From: Bacteroidota bacterium
GTDB taxonomy: Bacteria; Bacteroidota; Bacteroidia; B-17B0; Aurantibacillaceae
NCBI GenBank assembly: GCA_013288385.1
Contig: JABDBZ010000013.1
Span: forward strand, 1 to 39,005
DNA: 39,005 nt
Reading direction: 5' to 3'
Both the position numbers and the translations under genes were made by a program. Every line of letters begins with the position of its first letter. Position 1 is the stretch's first letter. The notes under the pieces were generated by a model that searched no databases, was not told where the DNA came from, and was given only the letters and a program-made list of their open reading frames with translations. Shown here in pieces: positions 22,987 to 31,301 of the stretch.

Positions 22987-24228
22987 TTAATTACTTCTGA
23001 TGGCTTCAACAGGATCTAATTGAGATGCGCCGTAGGCCGGAATAAACCCACTGATGACACCAATTAAAACTGACACGGTTAATCCAAGAAAAATATTAGT
23101 TGAAGTCAAAGAAATTTCCATGTCAATTACTCCTTTGCCAACGAGTGTTAAGAAATAGATCAATATTAATCCAATAGCGCCCCCGACCAAACTTAACAAA
23201 ACACTTTCGGTTAAAAATTGTATAAGTATAAAATAATTTTTGGCACCTAAACTTTTTTGAATTCCGATAATATTAGTGCGTTCACGAACGGATACAAACA
23301 TAATATTTGCAATACCAAAACCTCCTACTAAAATAGAGAATCCACCAATAATCCAACCTGCAGTGCCTATGATATCAAATAATACATCAAAACCTTTACT
23401 TAATAAACTGGTTTCATTTAAAGCGAAGTTTTGATCGGCATAAGGTTTTAAGCGCCGAATAGATCTCATTAAACCTGCAAGTTCATCCGACATTTCAGCG
23501 TTTGTAATATTAGGTTTTGCTTTAGCTAGAATAAATGGGTCGGCATTTTCTGACTTCGTATCTAAAAATTTTCTTCCAAAATTAAACGGTATCAATACTT
23601 GATTATCCATGCTACTGCTCAACATGCTTTCGCCTTCTTTTTTTGCAACACCAATTATTTGAGCATTGTATCCATTAATTTTTATTTGTTTGCCAATAGC
23701 ATCTTCGTTTCCAAATAAACCTTCTTTGATTTTCACGCCAATAACTGCTACGGGGTATCCGGCATCTGTTTCAATGTTAGTAAAGTACCTTCCATCTGTT
23801 AAATCAAAGCTTTTAATTTTATAATACTGATGCGAAATACCACAAATAATTGCATTACTAATACTGCTCGAACCATATTTTACAACCTTTCGCGCACCCA
23901 TTCTATAAGCAAGGGCTTCGGTAGTTTTGCTTCGTTTACTTAATTCCTCTAATTCTTCATATTTTGGTAATGGTCGGTTCATGTATTTCCACCAAGGATA
24001 ATCCCCTCCAAAAGCCCATGGCCATTTTTGAATATATACAACGTTGTTACCTAGAGATTGTATAGAGGAACGGATATTATTTTCTAAACTATCTACAATT
24101 GTAAAAACCAATATAATTGCAAAAATGCCTATTGTAATGCCTAATAAACTTAAGAAAGACCTTAATTTATTACCCACAAGGGCTTGCCAGGCAAACAAAA
24201 CACTTTCTTTAAATAACAGGAAAACCAT
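22987..24228 (-). CDS. MacB/FtsX-type ABC transporter permease
   Basis: A 413-residue inner-membrane protein with the MacB topology: an N-terminal membrane helix (about 23-46, RSFLSLLGITIGIFAI), a large periplasmic MacB_PCD-like domain (about 50-280), and three C-terminal helices (about 286-310, 331-358 and 375-400) ending in YGASQLDPVEAIRSN. The segment VRERTNIIGIQKSLGAK matches the family's coupling loop. Such permeases work with a cytoplasmic ATPase in mechanotransmission or export of peptides, lipoproteins or antibiotics. No ATPase gene lies next to it, so it must use one encoded elsewhere. It starts at ATG and diverges from ridA. Confidence 0.92.
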   Translation of the reverse strand: MVFLLFKESVLFAWQALVGNKLRSFLSLLGITIGIFAIILVFTIVDSLENNIRSSIQSLGNNVVYIQKWPWAFGGDYPWWKYMNRPLPKYEELEELSKRSKTTEALAYRMGARKVVKYGSSSISNAIICGISHQYYKIKSFDLTDGRYFTNIETDAGYPVAVIGVKIKEGLFGNEDAIGKQIKINGYNAQIIGVAKKEGESMLSSSMDNQVLIPFNFGRKFLDTKSENADPFILAKAKPNITNAEMSDELAGLMRSIRRLKPYADQNFALNETSLLSKGFDVLFDIIGTAGWIIGGFSILVGGFGIANIMFVSVRERTNIIGIQKSLGAKNYFILIQFLTESVLLSLVGGAIGLILIYFLTLVGKGVIDMEISLTSTNIFLGLTVSVLIGVISGFIPAYGASQLDPVEAIRSN

Positions 24229-24370
24229 GAGTGGATTTAAACTGGTTGAATTTACGCATTAAATTTATCATCAATTCTTATCTGAATATGTAATTTAACC
24301 GCTTGTGGATTCCTTATTAGAAATTATTATTAATTTTACTCTAAATATTTAATCTCTATAATAAATTCAT

Positions 24371-24751
24371 ATGAAGAAAATTATTAATACACCAAATGCT
24401 CCAGCACCAATTGGACCATATAACCAGGCAATAATTGTAGGCGATTCAGTTTATTTAAGTGGCACAATTGCAATGGATCTTCAAAGCAAACAATTGATAA
24501 AAGCCCCAATTAAAGAAGAAACCAAAATTGTAATGGATTATATTGGAGCAATATTAAAAGCTGCAGGTTGCACTTTTGATAATGTTGTTAAAACAACTGT
24601 GTTTTTATCTGATATGCATAATTTTGTTCATGTGAATGAAGTATATGCCAGTTACTTCAAAAACGACTTTCCTACAAGAGCCACAATTCAAGCTGCGAAG
24701 CTTCCAAAGGATGCAAATGTTGAGATAAGCGTAGAAGCTAAATTGTTTTAA
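24371..24751 (+). CDS. ridA: RidA family reactive-intermediate deaminase
   Basis: Hydrolyses reactive 2-aminoacrylate and related enamine/imine products of PLP enzymes, releasing ammonia, in the cytoplasm. The 126-residue length is typical. The family signature is clear: NAPAPIGPYNQA (9-20), LSGTIAMD, VVKTTVFLSDMHNF, and FPTRATIQAAKLPKDANVEISVEA with the catalytic-type Arg103 and Glu118. Members of this trimeric family with these residues are normally active deaminases. It starts at ATG and appears to be transcribed alone, divergent from the permease. Confidence 0.96.
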   Translation: MKKIINTPNAPAPIGPYNQAIIVGDSVYLSGTIAMDLQSKQLIKAPIKEETKIVMDYIGAILKAAGCTFDNVVKTTVFLSDMHNFVHVNEVYASYFKNDFPTRATIQAAKLPKDANVEISVEAKLF

Positions 24752-24791
24752 ATTATTTTTTACCTTTTCGTTATATTTTACGCATTTTTTT

Positions 24792-24820
24792 TTGGTATTT
24801 CGTTTTATTGTTTAACTTTA
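24792..24820 (+). promoter_or_regulatory. Possible promoter of the RRM protein gene
   Basis: TTG (24792-24794), an 18-base spacer and TAACTTTA (24813-24820) match the Bacteroidota -33/-7 pattern with one mismatch. The start codon follows 24 bases later. Confidence 0.4.
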
Positions 24821-24843
24821 CTATAACTAAAACTAATTAAACA

Positions 24844-25128
24844 ATGAACATTTTTGTAAGCAACATCAGCTTTAAGGTACGTGAGCCAGCCTTGGCTGAA
24901 CTTTTTGCTAACTACGGTGAGGTAACCAGTGTTAGAATAATAAAAGATAAAGAGACCAAAAGAAGTAAAGGTTATGGTTTTGTTGAAATGGCAAATGATG
25001 ATGAAGCTAATGCTGCAATAAATGCATTAAATGGAACTTCACATTTCGAAAGAGCAATAGTTGTTGCAGAAGCAAAAGGTAAAAAAGAACACTCAAGCAC
25101 AGAGAACAATACCGGTAACGAAGCTTAA
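24844..25128 (+). CDS. Single-RRM RNA-binding protein
   Basis: A 94-residue cytoplasmic protein made of one RNA recognition motif plus a short acidic tail. RNP2 is IFVSNI (3-8) and RNP1 is KGYGFVEM (42-49), both with the aromatic residues that stack on RNA bases. Small RRM proteins of this type are common in cyanobacteria and Bacteroidota, where they bind single-stranded RNA and are often linked to cold or growth-phase response. The tail (EHSSTENNTGNEA) is probably disordered. It has its own likely promoter and a terminator, so it is probably monocistronic and could be strongly expressed. Confidence 0.95.
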   Translation: MNIFVSNISFKVREPALAELFANYGEVTSVRIIKDKETKRSKGYGFVEMANDDEANAAINALNGTSHFERAIVVAEAKGKKEHSSTENNTGNEA

Positions 25129-25149
25129 TTTCTTCGTTTTCATATTTCA

Positions 25150-25180
25150 CCCAATCATTATAAAATGATTGGGTTTTGTT
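25150..25180 (+). terminator. Intrinsic terminator after the RRM gene
   Basis: A perfect 10-bp stem (CCCAATCATT / AATGATTGGG) with a 4-base loop is followed by TTTTGTTTTTT, 21 bases after the stop codon. Confidence 0.9.
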
Positions 25181-25294
25181 TTTTACGGCCAATCCTTGTC
25201 TATCAAACTTATCAACTCAGTTAAATTTAACCCTTTCTAAACAATATGTAAGCTGCATTATTGTTACCTTTAAACTCCATAATTTATATATAAA

Positions 25295-27271
25295 GTGATA
25301 CCTCGCGATACGGTAGATAAAATAATTGAAACAGCAAGAGTTGAAGAAGTAATTGGTGAGTTTATAACTCTCAAAAAACGGGGTGCCAATCTGTTAGGTC
25401 TTTGTCCCTTTCATGGCGAAAAAACACCTTCTTTTACAGTCTCACCTGTTAAAGGTATTTATAAATGTTTTGGTTGTGGAAAAGCCGGTAACAGCGTTAA
25501 CTTTATTATGGAGCACTTAAACCTCACTTATCCTGAGGCATTAAAATGGCTTGCAAATAAGTACAGTATTGAAGTTATAGAAAAAGAAATTACCCCTGAA
25601 GAAAAAGAACAATTAAACGAACGTGAAAGTTTATTAATCGTTATGCAATTTGCTGCCAGATATTTTGTGCAGAATATGCTTGAAACCGATGAAGGAAGAT
25701 CAATTGGTCTTGGATACTTTACTGAGCGTGGGTTACGGCCAGATATCATTCAAAAATTTCAGATTGGTTATAGTTTGGAAGAACGCAGAGCATTTTCAAA
25801 TGCAGCAATTAAAGCAGAATACCTGCCAAAATACTTAGTGAAAACAGGCATGAGTATTTTAAGTAATACACATGTAGAAGGAAATGAAATTCTGGCATCT
25901 GAAATTTTTGATCGGTATGCAGGCCGGGTTATGTTTCCTATTCAAGATGAAGGTGGGCGCGTTGTTGCCTTTGGTGGTAGAACTCTATCAAGCGATAAAA
26001 AAGTTGCGAAATATATTAATAGTCCTGAGACAGATATATACCACAAGAGCAAAGTACTTTACGGTTTATCGTTAGGAAAAAAAGCAATTCAGAAAAACAA
26101 TGTTTGTTATTTGGTAGAAGGTTATATGGATGTAATTGCCATGCATCAAGCTGGAATTGAGAATGTTGTTGCAAGTAGTGGAACATCGTTAACTATTGAA
26201 CAGATAAAGGCAGTCCATCGTTTCACAAATAATATTGTGGTATTGTATGATGGTGATGAAGCCGGACAAAAAGCCAGCGAACGGGCAATACCACTATTGT
26301 TAGAAGAAGGTATGAATGTGAAACTACTTTTGTTTCCTGATAATCATGATCCAGATTCTTACAGCAGATTAGTTACAGCGGAAGAATTTGCAAATTACTT
26401 AACAGACAATGCACAGGACTTTTTAATTTTTAAAGCAAGGAAATTAAGTGCTGAAACAAAAAACGACCCTATTAAAAAAGCCACTGTTATTAAGGATTTG
26501 GTAAGTAGCATCTCATTAATTCCGGATGCAATTATTCGGAGTGTTTATGTAAAAGAATGCGCAAATATTATGGAAATTGAAGAACAAATTCTTCAAGTTG
26601 AAGTAAATAAATTACGTAGAAAAAGTGGCGACAAACAAAAAAGAACGGAAGATGAAACGCAAGTCACAACAGAGCTTAGCGAGGTTTTAGAAAAAAAGGA
26701 AGACAAAGAAGAAATTCAATTAATTCGTTTTGAAGAAAAGGAATTGCTTAGATTGATGATGAACTATGGCAACATAGTTATTTTAATTGAGGGAGAAGAT
26801 GATGATAAAGTGCAACATTCCGTTGAAATGACAGTTGACGAATTTATTATTTTTGAATTGTACCGCGATGAAATTGAATTTGAAGATCCTATTCATCAAA
26901 TGATATTGGATGAATTTAAACATGAAATTGAGCAAGGGCGTTTACCTTTATTGAGTTATTTTATTCAGCACGAAAACCCAGCTATCAGTGGTTTTGCAAT
27001 TAATAATGCGCAGATTAATTACAATCTCAGTGAAAAGTGGAGTAAGTTTGGCGTGTTTATTACCGACGAAAAAAATGAAGTAAAAAAGTCATCGGAACAT
27101 TTTTTATTCAGCTTAAAAGACAAAAAATTAAATAGTTTTATTTTAAATTTGAAGGAAGATCTCAAAGTACTTTCCCATGAAGAGATTATAAAAACTCAGG
27201 AAAGTATTATGAAACTTGAGCAGAATAAAAAACGAATTAATAAATTATTAGGAAGAATTATAATTAAATAA
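25295..27271 (+). CDS. dnaG: DNA primase DnaG
   Basis: Makes RNA primers at the replication fork. The start is GTG, the only start that gives the family's N-terminus (IPRDTVDKIIETARVEEVIG). The 658-residue protein has the CHC2 zinc-binding domain with Cys37, His40, Cys58 and Cys61 (LCPFHGEKTPSF, YKCFGCGKAG), the catalytic core (RVMFPIQDEGGRVVAFGGR), and a Toprim fold with VEGYMDVIAMHQAG (near 274) and LYDGDEAGQKA (near 318), whose acidic residues bind metal. The C-terminal region (about 445-658) is the variable, helicase-interacting part. There is a charged low-complexity stretch around 450-480. It is transcribed alone, after the RRM terminator. Confidence 0.97.
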   Translation: MIPRDTVDKIIETARVEEVIGEFITLKKRGANLLGLCPFHGEKTPSFTVSPVKGIYKCFGCGKAGNSVNFIMEHLNLTYPEALKWLANKYSIEVIEKEITPEEKEQLNERESLLIVMQFAARYFVQNMLETDEGRSIGLGYFTERGLRPDIIQKFQIGYSLEERRAFSNAAIKAEYLPKYLVKTGMSILSNTHVEGNEILASEIFDRYAGRVMFPIQDEGGRVVAFGGRTLSSDKKVAKYINSPETDIYHKSKVLYGLSLGKKAIQKNNVCYLVEGYMDVIAMHQAGIENVVASSGTSLTIEQIKAVHRFTNNIVVLYDGDEAGQKASERAIPLLLEEGMNVKLLLFPDNHDPDSYSRLVTAEEFANYLTDNAQDFLIFKARKLSAETKNDPIKKATVIKDLVSSISLIPDAIIRSVYVKECANIMEIEEQILQVEVNKLRRKSGDKQKRTEDETQVTTELSEVLEKKEDKEEIQLIRFEEKELLRLMMNYGNIVILIEGEDDDKVQHSVEMTVDEFIIFELYRDEIEFEDPIHQMILDEFKHEIEQGRLPLLSYFIQHENPAISGFAINNAQINYNLSEKWSKFGVFITDEKNEVKKSSEHFLFSLKDKKLNSFILNLKEDLKVLSHEEIIKTQESIMKLEQNKKRINKLLGRIIIK

Positions 27272-27298
27272 ACTTGGTTATTTAGATTTTTTTGTCCT

Positions 27299-27366
27299 AA
27301 TCCTTTAAATCATATAAATCTGCGTTATTAGCGTTCCGTATTGAAACTAATAGAGTAACCGCGAAT
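27299..27366. repeat. Possible degenerate dispersed intergenic repeat
   Basis: The gap between dnaG and the DUF4412 gene holds a non-coding stretch with TCTGCGTTATTAGCGTTCC and ACCGCGAATCAC. From memory it resembles CTGCGTTA-TCTGCGTT-type intergenic repeats seen scattered in several genomes. No second close copy occurs in this window, so the assignment is tentative. Confidence 0.3.
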
Positions 27367-27368
27367 CA

Positions 27369-28136
27369 CTAGTTCTTTTTGTACTTCGCCTTTAATTCCT
27401 CAATATATTTGTTTCGTTCTTCAGGTGTCATGTTCATGATCTCTTGTTGTGATTTTATTCCAGCGGGATTCATGTTTGCACCACCGGCAGCAGATCCGGA
27501 TCTTGTATAATCGGCAGGTATTGCGAAATCAGATTTTAAAAAACTTTTCTTTTCTATTTTTACTAATTCCATTGTCATATCCCCTTCTCTTTCGTTTCCT
27601 TTATGTATTGTTTTTACAGGAAAACCATCACAACCTGCATCCTTTAATGCTTGTTCACGCTTTAAACTGCCCATACGTTTGTTTGATGCATAAGTAGCTT
27701 TATAATCATTATATTCTTTAATATCTTTTGTATTCCAAACATCTGTTGTTTCTGTTCCTTCAGTAACCAAAGCATGAACACATTTATAACCATTCACCGT
27801 TTCTTCACCAACTTTTTTAACCGTATATGTTTTTGTATCCTCATTTTGAGAATCGTTTTTCTTAATTGTAGAATATGTTTTAGTTTTATCGTTGAGCAGA
27901 TAAATACTATCCGGATTTTCCTTGTTAGCAATTGATTTATTTACAATCCCGCCTCCGGGCATTTGCGGAATAACCATGTTAAATTCAGATCCATATCCAA
28001 ATTCTGAATAATTAATCTTCATACTTCCTGTAGCTCCTTTACTTGAATTAATTTTGAATTCAATATAGGCTCCTTTTTGGGCGTTTATAAACAACGCAAG
28101 AGCCACGGCGATCATACTTAAGTTTAGTTTTTTCAT
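27369..28136 (-). CDS. Exported DUF4412-type protein
   Basis: A 255-residue protein with a signal peptide (LSMIAVALALFINA). The body matches the DUF4412 pattern of Bacteroidota: a beta-rich N-terminal part, then a run with TYSTIKKND, KKVGEETVNGYKCVHALV and a statement-like C-terminal half (GDMTMELVKIEKKSF). A Met/Asn-rich Gly linker (AAGGANMNPAG) and a Lys/Glu tail end the protein. The function of the family is unknown; it is presumably periplasmic. It has two cysteines in the mature part (in YKCVHA and GCDGFP), which could form a disulfide. It is transcribed alone, converging on dnaG. Confidence 0.85.
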   Translation of the reverse strand: MKKLNLSMIAVALALFINAQKGAYIEFKINSSKGATGSMKINYSEFGYGSEFNMVIPQMPGGGIVNKSIANKENPDSIYLLNDKTKTYSTIKKNDSQNEDTKTYTVKKVGEETVNGYKCVHALVTEGTETTDVWNTKDIKEYNDYKATYASNKRMGSLKREQALKDAGCDGFPVKTIHKGNEREGDMTMELVKIEKKSFLKSDFAIPADYTRSGSAAGGANMNPAGIKSQQEIMNMTPEERNKYIEELKAKYKKN

Positions 28137-28266
28137 GTTTTAAAACTAGTTATTTTTTTTAGTTTTTAAAAGAAAATATAAGTGCGATAAACAATGATTT
28201 GTTAAATGTTATTTTTATAAAAAACGCACTTTTTTGCCTCAAAATAGTTTACCTTTATATAATTAG

Positions 28267-28647
28267 ATGAAATTGTTAAAGACCATATTTATTTGTTTTT
28301 TGATTCTTGGTATGTTTAGCCAAGTCGTAAGCAAATTAATTGTAATGATCAGTTTCGAAATGAACAAAGAATTCATCGTCAAAAATCTCTGCGAACAAAA
28401 AGAAGAAGTTGATAATTGTTGTCAGGGAAGCTGTCATTTGAAAAAAGAATTAGAAAAACAAGATGAACAAGATGCATCAACTAACAATCAACAAAAAGTA
28501 AAATTAGAACAAGATCAATGTTATTACGGTTTATTTTTATTTGCCTCCAAATTATCCATTGAAAATGAAATTGAAACTCCAAATAATCCTTACCAATTAG
28601 CTGATTATTCAGCTTCTGTTTTTCAACCACCCGAAACCATTTGTTAA
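28267..28647 (+). CDS. Cys-rich single-pass membrane protein, possible metal binder
   Basis: A 126-residue protein with an N-terminal hydrophobic segment (about 5-22, signal peptide or anchor), then a cysteine/histidine cluster CEQKEEVDNCCQGSCH (about 42-57), an acidic, Gln-rich linker, and a C-terminal part ending in VFQPPETIC. Cys/His clusters of this kind can bind Cu(I) or Zn, but the family is not one I can name. It opens a same-strand cluster with a Met-rich barrel, an MbnP-family lipoprotein and a cytochrome. That context makes a copper role the best guess. The gap to the next gene is 71 bases. Confidence 0.75.
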   Translation: MKLLKTIFICFLILGMFSQVVSKLIVMISFEMNKEFIVKNLCEQKEEVDNCCQGSCHLKKELEKQDEQDASTNNQQKVKLEQDQCYYGLFLFASKLSIENEIETPNNPYQLADYSASVFQPPETIC

Positions 28648-28718
28648 TTTTTATTTAATCTCGTAAGTACACTTTTTCAAGCTGTGCTACTCTTTATTAC
28701 ACGTAATAAAAATTTATC

Positions 28719-29813
28719 ATGAAAAAGAAATTTTCTATCATGATGGATGCGACTTTTACGAAATTAAATTTTTTGATATTGATTTTATTCATTCAAGGAT
28801 TTAATTCTTATGGTCAAACATGCGATTCCACTCTCTGTAATTGTGAGTCGGGCGACATGAATCCATCCGGTATAATGATTGGACACAATCATCCTAAAGG
28901 AACATGGATGTTCTCTTATAGGTATATGAATATGCAGTTAGGAAACAATATGGCCGGCACTAATAAAATAAGTGACGCTTCTGTTTTTCAAAATTATATT
29001 ATGTCGCCTCAGTCAATGAACATGGATATGCATATGCTCATGGCCATGTATGGTATTACAAATAGATTATCTGTAATGGCAATGTTCAATTATAATGTAC
29101 AATCTATGAAAATGAATATGCTTCCTGGTACCATGCAAATGAATATGAATGGGATGACAATGGCTGATATGAATGCAACCAATATGACAACTAGAACTTC
29201 AGGTATTGGCGACACTAAACTTTACGCAACTTATTTGTTACTGGATAAAAAAAATCATCAAGTGATGTTAAGTGCGGGCGTAAATTTACCTACGGGGAAT
29301 ATAAGATTGTCTGGAGTTAGCAGCGACATGATGTATTCAGGTCAGCGTTTACCTTATATGATGCAATTGGGATCCGGTACATTTGATATTTTACCGGGTG
29401 TTACATATATCTTAAAGAAAAATAAATTTAATTGGGGCACACAAGTTACAGGAGCAATTAGACCATCATACAACTCAGAAGGTTATTGCTACGGTAATGA
29501 GTTAACGGCGAATATGTGGGTTGCGTATCGTTTTTTACCTTGGTTAAGTGCTTCGGCCAGACTTGAAGGTTACATGATCGGAAATATGTATGGACGAGAT
29601 CCAAATTTATTTGAAGTAATGGAACCTGACTCGAAACCAACAAATTTTGGCGGGAAAAGAGTAACAAGTTATGCGGGATTAAATATTTATTTTAAAAAGT
29701 TAGCTAACAGCAGACTATCTTTTGAATATGGACAACCGGTTTATCAAAATTTAAATGGGATTCAATTAGCAACACGTGCCGGAATTTATGCGGGTTGGGT
29801 TGTCTCTTTTTAA
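28719..29813 (+). CDS. Met-rich outer-membrane beta-barrel-like protein
   Basis: A 364-residue exported protein with a hydrophobic signal segment (about 17-32). Right after it comes a small Cys motif (CDSTLCNCESGDM). The body has alternating beta strands and the segment GIGDTKLYATYLLL ... LSAGVNLPTGN, like the MetA-pathway/phenol-degradation barrel group, and ends in a C-terminal aromatic (WVVSF), as outer-membrane barrels do. By hand count 37 of 364 residues are Met. They cluster at about 68-150 in runs such as MNMDMHMLMAM and MKMNMLPGTMQMNMNGM. Met-rich loops of this kind are known Cu(I) ligands in other proteins. I infer a copper uptake, export or binding role in the outer membrane. Confidence 0.8.
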   Translation: MKKKFSIMMDATFTKLNFLILILFIQGFNSYGQTCDSTLCNCESGDMNPSGIMIGHNHPKGTWMFSYRYMNMQLGNNMAGTNKISDASVFQNYIMSPQSMNMDMHMLMAMYGITNRLSVMAMFNYNVQSMKMNMLPGTMQMNMNGMTMADMNATNMTTRTSGIGDTKLYATYLLLDKKNHQVMLSAGVNLPTGNIRLSGVSSDMMYSGQRLPYMMQLGSGTFDILPGVTYILKKNKFNWGTQVTGAIRPSYNSEGYCYGNELTANMWVAYRFLPWLSASARLEGYMIGNMYGRDPNLFEVMEPDSKPTNFGGKRVTSYAGLNIYFKKLANSRLSFEYGQPVYQNLNGIQLATRAGIYAGWVVSF

Positions 29814-29837
29814 ACAAATTAATTAAAAAATTAAAAC

Positions 29838-30638
29838 ATGAAAAGGAAAATTAAATTAAAAGCAGCTGCTTTTGTTTTTCTGGTCATGGTGAGCATATCA
29901 GTTTTATCATGCAAGAAAAAAACAACTGCACCTGAACCAGCCCCTGCAGCTTCGAATGGAACAGTTTTTCTTCATTTACATACGAATGTAGATACAAATG
30001 AAGTAGATACTTATAATTCGGTTTACGTAATGACAGGTGGAAGAAAAATATCTGTAAGTATAGCACAATTGTATATTTCAAGTATTCAATTAGTAAAAAC
30101 TGATGGATCTACTGTAAATATGGGTGGTTTAAATATTGCAAAGGTTATGCCCATTGAAGAGTATATGGTTGGTAGCGTTCCATCCGGAAATTATCAATCT
30201 ATTCGTTTCAATGTTGGCTTATCACCATCAACAAATAGTTTATTACCTGAGCCTAACGATAGCACACTTTCTAAACCCAATATGTGGTTTGGAAATTTCG
30301 TACAACCATGGCAAGGATATGTATTTGTGAATCTGCAAGGAAAAATAGATACTTCTACGGCCGCAAATAATACTGTAGCTCAAATGCAACCTTTTTCTTA
30401 TAGAATTGGTACAAACAGTCATTTGACAAGTATCTCTATGCCAAACCAAAACTATTCTGTACTACCAAATCAAACGCAGTTTATACACATCATAATTGAT
30501 TATAGTAAATTATTTAATGGAATTACATTAAATTTAAACAGTTATTTAAATGTTTATTCAGTGGCAGATAATTCAACTGTTTTATCAAATCAGATTGCAA
30601 ATAATATCCCATCGATGTTTCATTATGAACAATACTAA
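29838..30638 (+). CDS. MbnP-family copper-binding lipoprotein
   Basis: A 266-residue lipoprotein (lipobox VLSC, Cys25) whose body follows the MbnP family: an N-terminal beta strand (TVFLHLHTNVDT), YISSIQLVKTDG, VPSGNYQSIRFNVGLSPSTN, a Trp-containing segment NMWFGNFVQPWQGYVFVNLQG, and a late ISMP segment. Members of this family bind copper periplasmically. In characterised cases the partner di-haem enzyme MbnH oxidises a Trp to kynurenine to make the copper site. Here the only two Trp are in the segment just quoted. No MbnH-type gene is seen, but a small c-type cytochrome lies 17 bases downstream. The family assignment is by pattern recognition and is moderately firm. Confidence 0.75.
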   Translation: MKRKIKLKAAAFVFLVMVSISVLSCKKKTTAPEPAPAASNGTVFLHLHTNVDTNEVDTYNSVYVMTGGRKISVSIAQLYISSIQLVKTDGSTVNMGGLNIAKVMPIEEYMVGSVPSGNYQSIRFNVGLSPSTNSLLPEPNDSTLSKPNMWFGNFVQPWQGYVFVNLQGKIDTSTAANNTVAQMQPFSYRIGTNSHLTSISMPNQNYSVLPNQTQFIHIIIDYSKLFNGITLNLNSYLNVYSVADNSTVLSNQIANNIPSMFHYEQY

Positions 30639-30655
30639 TTTCTAATTATTAATAA

Positions 30656-31108
30656 ATGAAAATGTTTAATAGTCGAAAAATAACAATACTACTTACTCTA
30701 CTTGGAATCTCTGGTTTTGTTTTTTTTGCTTGCAGTAAAAAAATAGCGAAAAGGATTGATACTACAACAACCTCCACTACTACCGGGGTAATAGCAAACC
30801 CTTGTGGTACTCCAACAATTGTTTCATTTAGTAACGATGTTTTACCCATACTAAATGCAAACTGTAGTATTTCCGGATGTCATACTGCTGGAAGTTCTGC
30901 CGGTGGTTTGGATATGGATGCTTCTGTAGCATACAGTAGACTTATGCAACCGGGAAGCGGTTATGTTGATACTATCAATCCTAATAATAGTTTGCTTTAT
31001 ACGCAATTAAACAATAGTTCAGATATTATGCCGCCATCAGGAAAACTAAGTGATTGCAAAATTGCTTTGATACAAAAATGGATTCAACAAAAGGCAAAAA
31101 ATAATTAA
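30656..31108 (+). CDS. Small c-type cytochrome lipoprotein with CX4CH motif
   Basis: A 150-residue lipoprotein (lipobox FFAC, Cys26) with a Thr-rich linker and a haem domain. Its haem-binding motif is CSISGCH (Cys70, Cys75, His76), that is CX4CH in place of the usual CXXCH. I have seen this variant in Bacteroidota lipoprotein cytochromes of the SFSNDVLPILNANC type. Met125 in IMPPSGKL is a candidate second axial ligand, and Cys50 and Cys134 could form a disulfide. It is predicted to be anchored in the periplasm, probably to carry electrons. As the last gene of the copper-like cluster it may serve the MbnP protein. It is followed by a terminator. Confidence 0.85.
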   Translation: MKMFNSRKITILLTLLGISGFVFFACSKKIAKRIDTTTTSTTTGVIANPCGTPTIVSFSNDVLPILNANCSISGCHTAGSSAGGLDMDASVAYSRLMQPGSGYVDTINPNNSLLYTQLNNSSDIMPPSGKLSDCKIALIQKWIQQKAKNN

Positions 31109-31133
31109 AAGAAGTAAAAACAAATTCTAAAAT

Positions 31134-31163
31134 AAAAATCCTCGTTAATGACGGGGATTTTTT
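31134..31163 (+). terminator. Intrinsic terminator after the cytochrome gene
   Basis: AAAAATCCTCGT pairs with ACGGGGATTTTT (one G-T pair), with a 5-base loop and a T-run, 26 bases after the stop. Confidence 0.85.
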
Positions 31164-31236
31164 GTTACCATTATACCAGAAATTAAACAATTATGACCTA
31201 TAACTAATCATCATGTATAAAGCTGTGTTTAGTAAC

Positions 31237-31282
31237 CGCAGAGAACGGAAAGAAAAACGCGCAGAGGTCGCTGAGCGGAGAC
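31237..31282. repeat. Possible dispersed CGCAGAG-type intergenic repeat
   Basis: CGCAGAG occurs at 31237-31243 and 31260-31266, followed by CGCTGAG (31269-31275) and CGGAGAC (31276-31282). The stretch is purine- and GC-rich in an AT-rich gap. It looks like a member of the CGCAGAG-type dispersed repeats I know from several bacterial genomes. It is not coding in either direction as far as I can see. Confidence 0.4.
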
Positions 31283-31301
31283 TTTTAAAAAACTTGTTAC
31301 T

